From NCBI GenBank assembly GCA_036583965.1, contig JAZBQD010000014.1, positions 37,372,990 to 37,436,989 of the forward strand: DNA of 64,000 bases, in the 5' to 3' direction. Positions 61,833-64,000 of the stretch are shown here, piece by piece. Position 1 is the first letter of the stretch. Each line of letters begins with the position of its first letter. The notes beneath the pieces were generated by a model that had not been told where the DNA came from, searched no databases, and saw only the letters and a program-made list of their open reading frames with translations. Source of the stretch: Prunella strophiata (taxonomy: Eukaryota > Chordata > Aves > Passeriformes > Prunellidae). The translations under genes and the position numbers were made by a program.

Positions 61833-64000
61833 GTAAGTGAGCTAGCCCATGGTTTTCTACTATGCCATTTAGTCCTGCTTTGAGAAGATATTGCTGTGAA
61901 AATCTAGCTGTCTTTATATTTGCTTGATGTGTATCCATTCATACTTGTATTTATAATCCATGTAGAAAGATAACAGAAGCCCAGTGCTGTAGGACTGGCA
62001 AACTGCAGAACTCTCACTGGATGCCTTAGTAGGTACACAGGCTGGCAGCATCCCAGCCACGTGCTGAAGGGCAAGCCTGGCTTATGTGATTTTCTCTGAA
62101 ATGCAGCTCAGACAGCTGGTGACAGTGAGGTCTGCCATGCTTTGCAGTAGCTCCTCATCATAGCCCAAACCCTCTTGCAGTCACTGTATTCCCTCTGGTT
62201 GGGTCAAGATACTTGGGACTGAAAAGACCCAGACTATAAAAAGCAAGTGCAACCTATCTTGTCCTGTAGTGGGCTTCCATCTTTAAAGGTCCTCTGGTGA
62301 TTGCTTTTTCTCTTCTCCATGCACTAAATTCTCTTTGTGGAAATTTATTTACATTCCTGATGCAGTGCTGCCTCTTCATTGCTCTTAACTTGTTACTGCA
62401 TTGCTATACTGGTTCTGTATTGTCATTGTATATATTTTCATATACAATTGCTTTGTTGTAACTGGAGGTGATTGAAAACTTTTCAGTGGAATAGTTTTCC
62501 TTCAAAATACATTTTTCTCTGAAATGCAGCTATTTTCATAACATTTGTTGGTGGATAATGAGATATTCCATTTCTCTTTTATTAAACATTTTTTTTGTGT
62601 TCTGTTTCAAAATAGATTGCAGAAGTTTTAACATTACACTAAATGTGGACATGAATAGTTGAGTTTTTATCATTTTTGCATCACCAAAGTGAAAAAGTTC
62701 AGTGATTCAAAATATTACGGAACATTCCCACAGAAAAATGTAAATCCCTTGCTTAGGTTTGGAATGAAGAATATTTTTAAAATTACAGCATATCCTATCA
62801 ACTAGAAATTTGCTTTCTAAACATCTCTAGAATATCCTTGTGGGTCTATGTTATATTTTAGTCATTCAAATTCACACATTTTCAACTATGAGGTTTCTCT
62901 CACCAAACCTGAAAACATTATAATTTGTTCATATCACACCAATGCCTTACAGTCAAACTAATGAAAACTGATGGCCTTCAGTCTCTAGATTAATCTCAGA
63001 AATGTGATATGTAGCTGGGAAAGAAGCTTGTGTGGAGTCCTTGCTTCTCTTCAGTGTCCAGTAAAATTTTCACTGTGTTCTAGGTTAGTTTATCTATTGC
63101 AACCAATAGCTGTGTGCATCCGAGTTCAGTCAAGAAATATTGAAGGCGATTAAAGACAGAAGGTAACTGAATGCAAGTTAGATAACAACAATCAGACAAT
63201 TCAGCATCCCTTAGAGTCTGGCCCACTGTCAACAGGATGTACACACAGGGTGAAATCCTGACCCCTTTGATGACAGCAGGACTTTTGCCATCAGCTGCAG
63301 CAGAGACAAGATATCACCAGCCCCCTCTCTGCCCCCCTCTGCCTGACTGGCAGATTTTTGGAAGGAGTTCTCCCTTCCCATAGCATCTCATGCCCAGGCT
63401 GCCCCAGCCACCATCAGGTTCACCTCCAGCAATGCCTTGCAAGTGCAATGAGTCCAATTGCACTGTAGCATGTGTTTTGGATTGGGACACAACAGCTGGG
63501 CCGTGCTCGATGCTGCTGAGCTTTGAGAACCAGAGTCCCTGTGTGTCCTCACCTCCAGTTAGCCAGGATGTGCCACGAGCTCCACGGCACATTTTCAGTC
63601 CAAGCACACTGCTGGTGGGCACCACAGCTACCCAGTGACAGGCTCTTTGTAACTGTCCTTGACAGAAATCAGGTTTGTTGTGTGTTAGCACCAGGTTTTT
63701 TCAAAGAAGATATTTTGAGGATTGAGGCATATGCTCATAATAAATATTTGTGCACCCCACGCCCAGTCTGAGAGGGTTTGGAAATGATTTGAGTGATTAA
63801 ATAGAACAGCTTTCCTGGTTTCCTGCTCAGATGATATCAACCTGCTGCTTTGTACACTTGCATCAGCTTTTCCATTCCCAGCACTGGGTGCGTCTCCTGA
63901 ATCAGGGCACCTGTGATGACAAGTGACATCCTAAAAATGCCCAGTCCTGCCAGCTCCACCCTCTGTGCTGCAGTGGATATTCTCATTTTCTAAGAGATAA
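61833..64000 (+). other. PTPRR: PTPRR intron, 5' part
   Basis: It begins gtaagtgagc and runs off the window. I looked for the next expected exon (continuing NRYKTILPN into the catalytic domain) and did not find it. 63290-63660 is somewhat GC-richer than its surroundings and open in several overlapping frames, but it has no recognisable protein. Nothing else is seen. Confidence 0.8.

Noticed and set aside
63314..63691. 125-codon minus-strand frame and overlapping plus-strand frames near the right edge
   Set aside because: The region is GC-richer and open in several phases, with no recognised domain. It does not match the expected next PTPRR exon.

Overview
This window is vertebrate nuclear DNA, most likely avian. 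It is AT-rich, depleted in CpG, and almost entirely intronic. It carries several CR1 LINE fragments, some ending in the CR1 3' tail motif (ATTCTATGAT), and CR1 is the typical repeat of birds and other sauropsids. Nothing prokaryotic, viral or plasmid-like was recognised, and there is no CRISPR array.

One gene is recognisable: PTPRR (receptor-type tyrosine-protein phosphatase R; PTP-SL/PTPBR7/PCPTP1), on the + strand. Six consecutive internal exons are visible at 18093-18206, 21343-21498, 29064-29174, 33194-33456, 56201-56387 and 61748-61832. They join in frame into 305 codons plus one base (916 nt). Every boundary is AG/GT, and the intron phases fit across all junctions (0, 0, 0, 2, 0, and 1 leaving the window). 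In order they encode membrane-proximal ectodomain (2 exons), the single transmembrane helix, the cytoplasmic juxtamembrane segment, the kinase-interaction motif (KIM) that docks ERK/p38 MAP kinases, and the lead-in to the PTP domain. The signal peptide and N-terminal exons lie upstream. The catalytic exons, with the HCSAGIGRTG-type P-loop expected of the family, lie downstream. The window therefore holds the middle of a gene larger than 64 kb.

Layout: 1-18092 is intron upstream of the first visible exon, with one old CR1 piece and a 112-bp tandem duplication. 18093-33456 holds four exons and short to medium introns, with a DNA foldback at 20.85 kb and a CpG-rich patch just before the transmembrane exon. 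33457-56200 is a 22.7-kb intron carrying most of the CR1 copies, including three 3' ends in 1.35 kb in the same orientation. 56201-61832 holds the KIM exon and the pre-catalytic exon, with an apparent ancient CR1 relic between them. 61833-64000 is intron.

I found no convincing new gene system. The best leads are the CpG-rich patch before the transmembrane exon (a candidate internal promoter, relevant because mammalian PTPRR makes shorter isoforms from alternative promoters), a weak splice donor whose retention would give a soluble ectodomain, the 20.85-kb foldback, and old CR1 relics. Other open frames look like chance frames in intron or antisense of CR1.
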